The notes under the pieces: model-generated
The model's input: only the letters and a program-made list of their open reading frames with translations
Database searches by the model: none
What the model was told of the DNA's origin: nothing
Translations under genes and position numbers: made by a program
Assembly (NCBI GenBank): GCA_037043455.1
Contig: JAWPHD010005585.1
Location: 1-64,000, forward strand
Direction of reading: 5' to 3'
Origin: Cyrtodaria siliqua
Taxonomy: Eukaryota; Mollusca; Bivalvia; Adapedonta; Hiatellidae
DNA length: 64,000 bases
Part shown: one piece after another, positions 11,851 through 22,815 of the stretch
How the letters are laid out: the number at the start of each line of letters is the position of its first letter
How positions within the stretch are numbered: the first letter of the stretch is position 1

Positions 11851-12417
11851 TATTAATAAACTCTATCTTAACCAATGAAGCAACCAAAATATCCTGTGGC
11901 ACCTTAACTTTTCCTTCTATCTCCTCTCTCAATTATTCACTGATTCTTATGAGAATACATTCAAAAGATTCATAGTAAATAGTAAAATGGAATTATACTA
12001 ATTTATGTTTATTTTCAAAATAAGAATATGTATAAAAAGATGTTTAAAATTAAAAATGTCATCATTTTTGCTTTTCTCTTAAAAATCAAGGTTTTGACAT
12101 GGTCAAAGTTTCCGTCAAACTTCTTTTTTGCTCTAAACGTAAGAGATAGGAAAATACTACCATTGGGAAGAAAATGAAATTTGTGATGGAATTTGGCATG
12201 AATGAAAATTGTGATGTGTGTTTAAAGTTGGTATAATTTGTGAAATTTTCGAACTGTGCCACGTGAAATTTAGATAATTTTCGTAGTGTCCGATCTATAT
12301 GTTATTAGGTCTGTGGACATCTGTAAGAAAAGATGATGTGTTAGATCCTGCACATGTTGTGTGACAATATCAGACTAGGTTAATCCATGACAAAACGATG
12401 ATGATGGTAATACATAC
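11851..12417 (-). other. Intron remainder, V14 A-B
   Basis: This 5' part of the intron, between the V14-A donor and the 70-bp array, is AT-rich unique sequence. One short degenerate array remnant (ggacatctgtaagaaaagatgatgtgttaga) lies at about 12314-12345. No coding signal is seen. Confidence 0.7.
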
Positions 12418-12535
12418 CTCTGTGTACACTGGAACGCATTGACGGCAGGATCTGTACAAGTGCAGTCTAGAGAGCAGCCATCTTTCCATGTGGCACCTTG
12501 AGCGTAATGCTTACCATCAATGTACACACACTTGT
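12418..12535 (-). CDS. VWC module V14, A half-exon
   Basis: A 118-nt exon (one codon longer than usual), phase 1 to 2, acceptor ATCTGCAG, donor GTATGTATT. It encodes KCVYIDGKHYAQGATWKDGC then SLDCTCTDPAVNAFQCTQR. Five cysteines and Trp are conserved. The C4-C5 loop is divergent, with PAVNAF where DxxTGxY is usual. Confidence 0.92.
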
Positions 12536-12886
12536 CTGCAGATAAGCATTTACAAATTGAGAGCCTCAGAACAAATATCTTTTCAAACAGAGATTTTATC
12601 TTTAAAACTGCTACTTACTAAATCTTATGCATGCAAACAGTTATATAACATTTACAAATTTACATTGCAGGACAATGGATTATATTGTGTAGCAGGTATT
12701 TCTATAAATATTGTTCAATGAAACAAAATGATTAAATCGAAACTCCTCTCCTGTTAACTGCTTAAATATAAATAATAGTTTGCTGTGATGGGCTTATTTA
12801 GAATTTAAAAACCTTAGCTGAGGTTTTGATTACAAATTGATTAGACTGTTAACTGAAGAAGAATGCCCCATAGTGCTATGGCATAC

Positions 12887-13071
12887 CTGGTGTGGGAACA
12901 GTGACTACATGACCATGACCTGTAGGTCCAGTCACAGTATTGGGCTGTACAGTGATGGGTGCAAAGATAGTAGGCTGGATGTATATGTTACACTCGGCCA
13001 CCTGGCAGCAGGCATCTACGGGAGACTGCTTCATGTAGCACTGGGGTGGCAGATATGGGAACTGACCACAT
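12887..13071 (-). CDS. VWC module V13, B half-exon
   Basis: A 185-nt exon, phase 2 to 1, acceptor CTTTTCAG, donor GTATGCC. It encodes CGQFPYLPPQC then YMKQSPVDACCQVAEC. The linker is more hydrophobic than most (NIYIQPTIFAPITVQP) and ends VVTVPTP. Confidence 0.92.
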
Positions 13072-13249
13072 CTGAAAAGTATCAGACAGATAATAATCAT
13101 TGTATTTTCTGAAAAACAAAAGTTTATGTCACCATTTAAGAACAAATATTTACCGCACATCTTCAATTATGGAACATAACTGGTAGTTTCTGCCATCAAA
13201 TTATCAACACCTAGAACAGTTTGCCTGAAGCTACAGTGAAATACAAAGT

Positions 13250-14095
13250 TGTAGGAAAATCCGAATACTATTTATAGAAAAAGTCACACCATGACTTCTA
13301 TCTGCGAAGATCGAGGCAGTGAAATACAAAGCTGAAGGAGAACCTCAATTCCACTTATTGATCAAACATATTATTATTAATGTGTGAAGTTTCACTGCAG
13401 TCCCATCATTAGTTTTGAAGTTATGCTCTGGACAAAAATTCTAGTTACGGTTATTGCACTCTGCACTTTCTCTCACTGACCTCTATCATTGAGTGAAGTT
13501 TATTTTTAGTTCCATCAGTAGTTTTGAAGTTATGCTCCTGACAATATTCCAAGTATAAACTTACAAAGGGCAATAACTCTAATTTGAATGATGACAGAGT
13601 TACAGTTCTTGCACCATGCACTTCCTCTCATTGCTCTCTATCATTGTTTTATTGCAGTCACAACAGTAGTTTTGAAGTTATGCTCCGGACAAAAATTCTA
13701 AGTATAAAATATAAAGGGCAATAACTCTAATTTAAATGAGACAGAGATAAGGTTCTTGCACTCTGCAAATCTTCTCATTGCCCTCTTCATTGTATGAAGT
13801 TTCCTTGTAGTCCCAACAGTAGTTCTGAAGTTATGCTTCTGACAAAAAGTCTAAGTATAAAATTACAAAGCGCATTAACTCTAACTTGAATGAAGGCAGA
13901 GTTAAGGTTCTTGCATGCTGCACTTCCTCTCATTGCCCGATATCAATGCGTGAAGTTTCATTGTAGTCCCATCAGAAGTTTTTAAGTTATGTTCCCGACA
14001 AAAGTGTGATGTACGGATGGTCGAAATGACGGACAGACAAAGAGGCGACTATATGCTCTCCCGAAAATTTTGGGAGCATAAAAAGCGTTTTTTTA
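13250..14095 (+). mobile_element. Pearl-like element, about 160-bp internal repeats
   Basis: Four to five units of roughly 160 bp contain gaagttatgctcc(g/t)gacaaaa, gggcaataactctaa and cctctcattg...gtgtgaagtttc. They are followed by ggatggtcgaaatgacggac and a terminal hairpin, tgctctcccgaaaattttgggagcataaaaa. The left limit is uncertain. It lies in the V13 A-B intron. Confidence 0.65.
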
Positions 14096-14741
14096 AAGGA
14101 TCATCCTGCAGTGGAAATGCATATAAAGTTCAGTGCCTATTACACACTTCTATGTGTAAACAGTGGAATTTGTGTGCTTTTCATGCTTTTAATGTTTTCT
14201 GATAAAAATATCTCTGAGATAAATGTAATTTAATGAAAATCTGGGCCCCGTTTTATGAAATAACTTACGTCCATTTTGATCGTAAATCAATTTCTTAAAT
14301 GGTTCTCTATCAATTACACTTTTCAAATAAACGTGCTTTCATTTCATTTTCTAATACAAGTGAACGATTTTAAAATTTAAGACTTATCATAAGATGTTTA
14401 ATAAAACAGGGCCCAGGTGTCTAGTTCTTTAGTTATTAGCAGACAGGTCACACAGGTGGCCTCTGCAAAAGTATTTAGTGTGCCACAACCTGAAATACAA
14501 AGTAAATTAGGGAGTCCCAATTCTATTAATGTCTCACCATTGTTTCTGTGTGCTATGATCAAGGTATTAAAGAAATGCTTTATAGTTTTTAACTTTAGTA
14601 GAACACGCTTGTTTCATAAGACTGATTAACTTGGCATCACAGGAAGCAGCTGGCCAGTTTGTCAGTTTAAAACTGAGTAGAACAAGAACAAAGAATTCTG
14701 GGATAGCAAGAATTATTAAAGTGTAAATGACTCGTGATTAC

Positions 14742-14856
14742 CTGTCTGTACATCTGTACTGTCCATGGTTGGCGTCGATACATTCGCAGTTGTAGGTGCA
14801 ACCATCTTGCCATTTATCTCCTTGTCTATAGATTACACCCTTGTACACACAGGCAG
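14742..14856 (-). CDS. VWC module V13, A half-exon
   Basis: A 115-nt exon, phase 1 to 2, acceptor TTTGATAG, donor GTAATC. It encodes ACVYKGVIYRQGDKWQDGC then TYNCECIDANHGQYRCTDR. It is close to the consensus for all A halves of this gene. Confidence 0.94.
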
Positions 14857-15410
14857 CTATCAAAGGAAAACAACCCATAAAGATTACTTGTTTAATTAAT
14901 ACATGCAGTGTTTTATCGATACATGCAGTAGCATAAAAATGTATACTGGAAAGACTCAAATGACTAAAATGTCAACTGTAATTTAAATTTACAAAATAGG
15001 ACTCAGTAAAAAAGCAGGCTATGTAATTGTGCATTTCTTTTAAATATATTAATTTTAATTATTATACCTTGATAAAATATAGACAATCATTATATTAACA
15101 CACACACATTATTGAAATATACATACCTTGAGCAGGAATATAAATGATCAATGGATCTTAACTTGGTTTGTCCATCCTTGCTTGAGCCCTCAAAGGGCAG
15201 AAGGACTATCAACATGTATACTACAAAAACACATGTGACTTAATGGGACTAATGAACAGGGCCATCCTTAAATAGTTTGTTTGCTATTTCCCGACCAAGA
15301 ATTTCATAAGTGATTTTTTCTTTTGAAAACAATATTAATATACTTTATGATTAAAAGTAAACTGTTTTAAAAACAGTAACAAAAAATGTTGATCTAGAAT
15401 TGCTATAAAT

Positions 15411-17491
15411 AACAAGAGCTGTCGGAGAACAGCGCAGCTCGACTATTCGATTTTTCAGAGAATAATACATTTATAGCTAGTATATACCATCAGAAAACAA
15501 GGCTACAACAATGTGGGCAGGGGTTGGGAGTACAACATAATTATGTGTAAGAATTGACCAAAACTACACAGAAATATGTAAAAAAAACAAAACAAAAAAA
15601 CACGAGTTTTGAGTGGGGTGCGGGTGGGAGAGAGGCGGGGGTGGATGGTGGGGGGATTGGGGTGGTGAGGGCAACATATATGTGTAAGAAGCTATGTAAT
15701 AATTCACCGACTTTCAAGTGTGGGGTGGGAGGTGGGGGGGGAGGCGGGGGGGTGGGGGGGGAGGGGGCAACATATATGTGTAAGAACTGACAAAAGCAAC
15801 ACAGAAATATGTAAAAAAAATAAATAAAAAAAATATTTTCAAGTGGGGGGAGCGGGAGGGAGAGGCGGGAGTGGGTTGGGGGCGGGGGGGAGGGGGCAAC
15901 ATATATGTGTAAGAATTGACAAAAGCAAAACAGAAATATGTAAAAAAAAAATAGTTTCAAGTGGTCTTGGGGTCTGGGGGGGAGCGGGGGGAGAGGCGGG
16001 AGTGGGTTGGGGGAGGGAGCAACATATATATATATGTGTATATATGTGTAAGAATTGACTAAAACAACAAAGAAATATGTAAAAAAGAAAAAAGAAAAAG
16101 GTTTCAAGTGTTGGTTGGGGGGTGGGTGGGTGGGGTGTGGGGTTGGGGGGGTTGCAACATATATGTGTAAGAACTGACTAGGACAACACGGAAATATTTA
16201 AAAAAAAAATAGATTTTCAAGTGGGGGTTGGGTGGGGGGGAGCAGGGGTGAGAGGCGGGAGTGGGTTGTGGGGGGGGGGGGGGGGGGGGGGGTCAACATA
16301 TATGTGTAAGAATTGACAAAAGCAACAAAGAAATATGTAAAAAGAATAAAAGAATAAAAAAATCAAGTGTGTCTGGGTGGGGTGGGGGTGCGGGGGACAG
16401 CAACATATATGTGTAAGAATTGACAAAAGAAATACGTAAAAAAGAAAAAAAAAATTCAAGTGGGGGTGGGGTGGGGGAGCGGGGGTGAGAGGCGGGAGTG
16501 GGTTGGGGGTGAGGGGCAACATATATGTGTAAGAATTAACAACAAAGAAATATGGAAAAAAATGATAAAAAAAAAGTTACAAGTCTTGGGGGGGTGGGGG
16601 GTGAGGGGGTGAGAGGCAGAGGGGTGAGGGGGGCGGGGAGGGTTGCAACATATATGTGTAAGAATTGACTAAAACAACACAGAAATATGTAAAAAAAAAA
16701 ATATAGAAAAAGGTGTGGAGGGGAGTGGGGGCGAGGGGGTAGGGGGGAGGAGCCCATGCCCCAATATGGGTGAAGTAATAAGATGCATAATGCTATAACA
16801 AATCCCAAACCAAAATTATAGATATATACATGCTTACATGCAAACCTAGATCTGCCTTTATTGCACATTTTATGGGCCATCACAATTTGGGTTCCATGGG
16901 AGCCCAGAATTTGCAGAAGACAAAATTACTTATCCAACCCTTTACAACATACTATAAGGAAACCAATTCCAAAATTTAGTTCAGCTAGGACAATAAATGT
17001 AAGAGATATAGACCTGTAAACACAGCTTACACGCAAAATTTGATGTGAAACAGACATATTTTAAGGGCTATCAGAATTTGGGTTCCATGGGAGCCCAGGG
17101 GTTACAGGAACCAAAATTACTTAAGCAGCCCTTACGATAATGCTATAAGGAAGCTAATGACCAAATTTGGTTGTGCTAGGGTAAGAATTGTAAGAGATAT
17201 AGACTTGTAAACACAGCTTACACGCAAAATTTGATGTGAAATGGGGCACATTTTATGGGCTATCATAATTTGGGTTCCATGGGAGCCCATGGGTTACAGG
17301 AACCAAAACTACTTATGCAGCCCTTAAGATAATGCTATAAGGAAGCCCATGAACAAATTTGGTTGTGCTTGGATAAGAAATGTAAGAGATATAGACTTGT
17401 AAACACAGCTTACACGCAAACCTTGATGTGGGACGCCGACGCCGGGGTGATTACATAAGCTCTCTTATTCTTCGAATAGTCGAGCTAAAAA
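15411..17491 (+). mobile_element. Pearl-like element with G-rich internal array
   Basis: It starts aacaagagctgtcggagaac with agctcgactattcga. It ends ttcgaatagtcgagctaaaa, so the subterminal ends are inverted (cgactattcga versus tcgaatagtcg). The middle holds the G-rich array (15540-16740) and then three units of about 170 bp with gggttccatgggagcccagg. A short gacgccgacgccgggg motif precedes the end. The layout matches the bivalve pearl-type elements (unique ends, central tandem repeats, simple repeat, conserved end). Confidence 0.75.
15540..16740 (+). repeat. G-rich minisatellite with a poly(G) tract
   Basis: About nine units of roughly 100-150 bp. Each has caacatatatgtgtaagaat, an A-rich stretch (..agaaatatgtaaaaa..), and a purine-rich segment of many G runs (gtgggggg, gagaggcgggagtgggttgg). 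One unit has an uninterrupted run of more than 20 G at about 16268-16292. The plus strand, which is the template strand of the host gene, could form G-quadruplexes. Proline-rich minus-strand frames here are artefacts of C-rich sequence. Confidence 0.88.
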
Positions 17492-17571
17492 TGGCCCTTT
17501 GTTACTGGGTAGAAAGGAAAACAGCAACGAAACTTTATTAATGGTCGGGCTAGGGGGTAAAGAAGACTTAC

Positions 17572-17813
17572 ATGTAGATCCAGTCGATTGACTGCCTGGC
17601 TGGGGTAGTACAACAACAGGGTTGCCACCACTGTTGCCTGTGAAGCTGCCACTGATGGGCTTGGGTGTAACCACCGGGTTTATTGTGGACTGATGCGGGC
17701 CAGGTGTAGGTATGGGTGTGGGGATGTTGCCCGTGTTACAGTCTGGTATCAGACAGCATGAGTCAGCTGGATCTGTCCTCAAGGGACAAGATGACACCGG
17801 GTATGACTGGCAT
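17572..17813 (-). CDS. VWC module V12, B half-exon
   Basis: A 242-nt exon, phase 2 to 1, acceptor TATATAG, donor GTAAGTC. It encodes CQSYPVSSC then PLRTDPADSCCLIPDC. The linker contains IPTPIPTPGPHQS and a Gly/Ser/Asn-rich part, ending GSQSTGST. The first loop is shorter than in other B halves. Confidence 0.92.
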
Positions 17814-18449
17814 CTATATAGAAGAAAAATATTATAACGTAAATTCCAAGCAAGCATTTTTCACTACCGTTCATGAACAATCATCATCAAACCGAGACTG
17901 CAACATTTTTTTTGTATAATGTTTATATCATGTTTATCAATTTCCAAATTTCTCCTTTCATACTATTTTTTAAATGCGTATGACACTTTTTTAATTTTAG
18001 GATATTTTATATGTTTCTTGAATATTTATAGTATTTGTATGTATTCAACATAATTATGTAGTTAATACTTTAAAATATGAAAAAGATTTAAGTTTGTCAC
18101 ATATATCAATAATATGATGCACATTTTAACACAGTATGAAAATAACGAGAAAGTTAACACATCTGTAAGGAAATGTGTGTGCATATTAACACATTAAAAT
18201 TATATTCCAGAAACTTTATTAATGAACACACATAGCAACACTTTTACTGAAAAACAGTAGACATACAGAGAGAATCCTTTTTACATACATATTATGTTGT
18301 ATAAAGCTTCTGTTCATACATAACATTTATGATTCGCAATCTCTACGAGATCACTAAATTTTACATCTAGGTGCTCCTCAATGAATGTGCTAGTCGGACA
18401 TGTACATACTGACATTGAGTTGTAGCAGACAAACAGTGACTGTAATTAC

Positions 18450-18564
18450 CTCTGAGAGCATGTGTAGTATCCTTTAATCACATTTTCACATCGGCATTTC
18501 TTGTCACATCCATCGTCCCAGGTCTGTCCTTGTGTGTAGTACACGCCCTTGTACACACAGAAGC
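18450..18564 (-). CDS. VWC module V12, A half-exon
   Basis: A 115-nt exon, phase 1 to 2, acceptor AATTGTAG, donor GTAATTAC. It encodes FCVYKGVYYTQGQTWDDGC then DKKCRCENVIKGYYTCSQR. Canonical cysteines and Trp. Confidence 0.93.
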
Positions 18565-19405
18565 CTACAATTTTAGATGCATTATTTAGACATGATTTGT
18601 GTTTTTTGTGTGTTTTTTTTTAAACAGTTACAATGGTTACAACGTAGAGGGGTTGTTACTGGTAGCGGATCTAGTGTGGGGGCAGGTTTTGCTACAGGGG
18701 CAAAGTTCATTTGTTGTTTTTACTACCATAAATGTTATGCTTTGTGTTGTTATTGTTTCTTTTTCAGTTAAGGATGAAGGCATCTTAAGAGTAACTAAGT
18801 GGTATTTCGATCTATATTAGATAAAATTTGGTATTTTCTAGGCATTTGAAACCTCCATTCTAACAGCTTCATTAAGTCCAAAATTGTTGTCATTTCACTA
18901 GAATGGTTGCATTTGAGAGATTCGCTGCAAGAACATTCTATATCGGCAATTACAGATTGAACCAACCCACCAAAATTGACAGTTCCTCTAAACTATCAGT
19001 CTAACATTCATAAAACATGTAGTGATGCTGGTCACATACCTGTTCATATCAAATTTCCATAATTGCCTTGCTAATAAAAGTGTTTATGTTTTAGTTCCTA
19101 GATGCAAATGAAATCATGAAGAATTATCTAATGATATTGTGTAAGAAACAAAGCTTGTTAGTAATTAGAAAGTCAAATTTAAAGAATAAATAAATGTGTT
19201 CTGCCTATAATATAATACACACACTTAAAATACACATATTTGAAGTTGGTACCAAGTGAAATTATTTTTGACTCGGTCACTCAAGGTTGGATTTGATGTT
19301 CATATCATTATCAAGAGAAAGTAATATATAACTGATCATTATCTGACATAAGGTACATAGACATGTAAAACAGACACAATTGTCCATGAAGGCTTAAGCT
19401 CCTAC

Positions 19406-19653
19406 CTTCTGGTTTGGCAGTAGGTGCTGGTGTGCTTACTCCCGGTACTGGGGTAGGTGAAGGTCCAGGTGTAATGTATGGAGCTACAGTAACAACTCCA
19501 GGTCTGGGTGTTGGTATCATAGGCTGGGGTGTAGGGATACCACCTGGGAATGGTGTTGGGTTGGTGAAGTCACAGTATGGAACTTGGCAGCAGGGGTTCT
19601 TGGGATCCTGGACGAGAACACACTCTCTCGGCAGAGCGGCATACTTCTGGCAC
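19406..19653 (-). CDS. VWC module V11, B half-exon
   Basis: A 248-nt exon, phase 2 to 1, acceptor TACTTCAG, donor GTAGGAGC. It encodes CQKYAALPREC then VLVQDPKNPCCQVPYC. A linker of about 55 residues contains IPTPQPMIPTPRPG and PSPTPVPGVSTPAPT. It is among the most PTPxPG-like linkers, resembling the giant repeat exon. Confidence 0.93.
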
Positions 19654-19789
19654 CTGAAGTATACAACAGAATGGTTTTACAGCTCATCAATTCATTATTT
19701 AGAATATTTAGAGCTGCTCCCGGAGACAGGGTGAGGACATTCTAAAAGGAACAACTCCAGTACAATGGACTGCCGTTACTCTTCAACAC

Positions 19790-20181
19790 ATCATTACTGG
19801 CCTGTCCTACTCCTGCATATTTTTCTACACATGTACTGGCATGTCATAAATATTTGCCTTTCGACACATATGTACTCGCGTGTCAAACATACTTTCTACA
19901 CATCTGTACTGGCATATATACTTACTTTTCTATGCATCGGTATTGGCGTGTCATATATACTTATCTTTCTACACATATGCACTGGGGTGTCATACATACA
20001 TACTTTCTACTCATCTATATTGGCCTGTCATACATATCTTTCTACACATATGTACTGGTGTGCATACTTACTTTTCTACACATCTGTACTGGCATGTATA
20101 CTTACTTTTCTACACATCTGTACTGGCCTGCCATATACTTGCTTTTCTACACATCTGTATTGGCATATCCTATATACTTAC
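19790..20181 (-). repeat. Donor-edge minisatellite of V11-A
   Basis: About ten units of 31-40 bp carry plus-strand cttacttttctacacatctg + tactggc, the complement of the exon end (text for GQYRCVEK) plus GTAAGTA. Several units keep the consensus donor exactly. The array forms open frames on the plus strand that are artefacts. Confidence 0.9.
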
Positions 20182-20293
20182 TTTTCTACACATCTGTACT
20201 GGCCAGTTGTGTTATCCATGCATTCACATTCAAAATCACAGCCATCATCAAACGTCATGCCTTGGATGAAGTACTGTCCTTTGTACACACAAC
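20182..20293 (-). CDS. VWC module V11, A half-exon
   Basis: A 112-nt exon (one codon shorter than usual), phase 1 to 2, acceptor TCCACCAG, donor GTAAGTATA. It encodes GCVYKGQYFIQGMTFDDGC then DFECECMDNTTGQYRCVEK. Phe replaces the conserved Trp. NTT is a possible N-glycosylation site. Both splice edges have been amplified into arrays. Confidence 0.92.
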
Positions 20294-20520
20294 CTGGTGG
20301 AGAGAAACAAAACCATAGTACAAACTATATAATTATACACAACCTGGTGGTGAGAAACAGAACCATAGTATAAACTTTATATACACAACCTGGTGGTGAG
20401 AAAAAACAACATAGAATGAATTATACATATACACAGCCTAGTGGTGAGAAACAAAACCATAGTATAAACTATATATACACAACCTGGTGGTGAGAAACAA
20501 AACCGTAGTATAAATTTTAC
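20294..20520 (-). repeat. Acceptor-edge minisatellite of V11-A
   Basis: About five units of roughly 45-55 bp. Plus-strand tacacaacctggtggtgaga repeats the first 8 or so bases of exon V11-A plus its acceptor (CCACCAGG), followed by aacaaaaccatagtataaac. It lies directly upstream in the gene of V11-A, which also has a donor-side array. Confidence 0.88.
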
Positions 20521-20744
20521 TACACACCAACAATCATGCTTGAATTGTCAGTGAATGTTTAAATATGCCAGAGAAGTAAACTTTTTAACAAGATGAGTAA
20601 CACATAGAAGTGGTTATATTATATATTCTGTGATGAATTATAGAAATTTCCCAGTTTGAGAAAATCTATAACATATCCCTTCCTCTAACGTGCTATCTCG
20701 CCTAGTGTGCAAGATAACACAGTAGACAAATGTTATGAACTAAA

Positions 20745-20790
20745 CGATAGACGTCACGATATGACGTCACGAATTGACGTCATAATATTA
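20745..20790. promoter_or_regulatory. Three clustered TGACGTCA-like (CRE-type) sites
   Basis: Within about 35 bp are tagacgtcac, atgacgtcac and ttgacgtcat. The cAMP-response element consensus is TGACGTCA. They lie in the L4 to V11-A intron, in a stretch (20560-21000) of more even base composition than the surrounding AT-rich DNA, possibly part of a decayed mobile element. Function is unproven. Confidence 0.3.
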
Positions 20791-21008
20791 CTCCGCGCTG
20801 TCGCCAAAGGAGTGAGAGAAGAAGGAATACTTGTGTCAAAAGACGATTGGAAAGAAATTCATCACAGAATATATATTATATCGTTTCTATATCGCAAGAA
20901 TCTCTCTCACTCGGGAATTATTTCCCGTATCACTTCAACAATGTTAATTAAACTCTATTTATTGAAACTACCTGGATATAAACCTGGTTTAAGAGGGAGT
21001 ATTATTAC

Positions 21009-21062
21009 CTGCTCTGTATGGAGGTGGTAGTGTGATTCCTGGAGCTGGGATTGGGCCTTTTC
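21009..21062 (-). CDS. Linker exon L4
   Basis: A 54-nt exon, phase 1 to 1, acceptor CTTTATCAG, donor GTAATAAT, between V10-B and V11-A. It encodes KGPIPAPGITLPPPYRAG, a Pro-rich spacer without cysteine. Splice sites, phase and composition agree with the other linkers. Confidence 0.78.
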
Positions 21063-22147
21063 CTGATAAAGAAATATTCAGCAATAAATAAACAATATAT
21101 TCAAATGTGTATAATGTACTATAAAAATAAACACAAACTCCAGACAGTAAAATATTGATAGTTTGTTTTTACTCAGATGCAAACAGTCAAATAATGATTT
21201 AATTATATTTCTTCTTCTCTTTAGTAGTATGCAGACAGTCAAATATTGATATGGTTATATTTCTCACTTATACATATTATGCAGTCAAATATTGATATGG
21301 TTATATTTCTCACTTATTCAGTCTAACATATAGTGGTCTAAAAGCTGCTCATTTTTGCTGGCCAGTGCACTGCGTGAGCACAGCATGGGTTAGATATTAG
21401 CACTAGCTTTACCAGGAGTAATTGATAGCCATAAAATATTCTGGGGATTTTGGCTGACCATCTCTGAGTTGCATATTGAGACTGAAAATGTACCAGGCTT
21501 ACGTAGTTTTATTTAGAGTTTACATATGACGGGGCTTCATGATTTTCGTTTCACATTTTATTTATTTTCATTTTAAATTTCATATAATTTCACATGAGAT
21601 GAGGAAACAAAACCAGTAGTAACATGCAGTAAAAAGTATTTAAACTCCTTCGTTGAAACATTGATTGAGGGTTCAACACAGAACTGTTGTACTTATATTA
21701 TATACAAAAGAAGATACATCAGTGTTGTGTTGAAACTCGATTAATTTATTATTTATAGTCATGCATGATGTAAAAGTGGTAGTGGTCCCAATTTTGGACC
21801 CTCAAATGGAACATGTCAAAATTGAAGGGAAATTAAATGAAACGTGGGGTTTACATACCGTTAACACATTATTGTTAGGTTATATTGGGATAGCAACATC
21901 AGATGCAAATGAGATGAAGTTTTCCATCAGACATGCCATCGCTAGGGAGCGAACCTATTCGAGGTAGGGTTGTATAGCTCTTTAGTGTTTACTCTACTTT
22001 TTAAACCAACGAGATGGCTCAGAAATTCAAATACTTGCACCATTTATTCATGAAGATTTTACTACCAGCGCTCTTCATGGTTTAGAGTGTGACCTATATA
22101 GAGATTATCGATAAAACCTATCGTAAACACTAAGCCGGACAGTCTAT

Positions 22148-22230
22148 AAGAGAAATCTTCACCACTAAGAAAACGCGGTCGATCGCTACGCTCCCTCCCT
22201 TTCGGTTTCTTAATGGTGAAGATTTCTCTT
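22148..22230. repeat. Short hairpin (inverted repeat)
   Basis: aagagaaatcttcaccacta near 22148 pairs with its near-complement taatggtgaagatttctctt ending at 22230. The loop is about 30 bp (cgcggtcgatcgctacgctccctccc). This could be a small MITE or a solo terminal hairpin within the larger element. Confidence 0.7.
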
Positions 22231-22477
22231 CAAAGCCACTATCCTATACAAAGTCAAGGCTTTAACCATGGGCGGATTCAGGCGGGGACGCTGCCGGCAC
22301 TACCCACGAGCTCACCTAAAAAAATCTTCTTTTTCTTTTTAAAGTTGCGCACCCACTCCCATCTCAAATCACATGTTATGTACTAGTGATTCATAAACAT
22401 AACTGAAATTGCAAGTAAATTCTAACCAACCAGTACAGTATAGCAAAACGTTTATACAGTTTCTATATAGGCAAACA

Positions 22478-22815
22478 GGGCTGGCGTGAACTTGAAATCT
22501 AGAGGAACTGGGTTCAAACCCCACCGGTGCAACTGAGTTTTGTCAGTGTGTCCTTGGGCAAGAAACGTTGTATTAGCATCGTCCATCCGATGGGGATGGT
22601 GTGTGTGTGTGTGTGGAGGGGGGGTCATAAACAAGACAGACCGCTCGGAATAGATCCATTTTTCGGAATCTATCCACCAAGCACGTTAAAGAACCATTCA
22701 TTAGTAAGAGTAGGGCGCAGGTTCCTGGATTCCTATATATCCTTTCCCTCTCTCTGGGGCGCCTCTAATACCCTATAATACTGTGTTGATGAGTCGTTAA
22801 ACAATATTCATTCAT
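22478..22815 (+). mobile_element. tRNA-derived SINE
   Basis: The 5' part has a polymerase III B-box-like gggttcaaaccccacc near 22510, preceded by a degenerate tRNA-like head. Next come tgtgtccttgggcaagaaac, a (GT)n stretch, and the conserved 3' region gcacgttaaagaacc...actgtgttgatgagtcgttaaac. It ends in a ttcattcattc tail. Its 3' region matches the fragment at 28812-28972. It is nested in the element at 21319-23616. Confidence 0.8.

Noticed and set aside
10021..11932. Series of 60-70-codon minus-strand frames that look like extra VWC-B exons
   Set aside because: Each holds only the acceptor and first 13 or so codons of V14-B; they lack the CC-x4-C part and a donor, so they are array units and not exons.
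15541..16883. Proline-rich minus-strand frames (PPPP runs) resembling a proline-rich protein
   Set aside because: They arise from C-rich complement of the G-rich array inside a pearl-like element. The frames break at each unit and lack splice logic.
19854..20373. Plus-strand Tyr/Thr/His-rich frames of 129-202 codons
   Set aside because: They are antisense readings of the V11-A donor-edge array and the V11-A exon itself.
20707..21030. 107-codon plus-strand frame (..VREEGILVSKDDWKEIHHRI..)
   Set aside because: It overlaps linker exon L4 on the opposite strand. I recognise no domain and see no splice or promoter context. It may be a decayed mobile-element piece.
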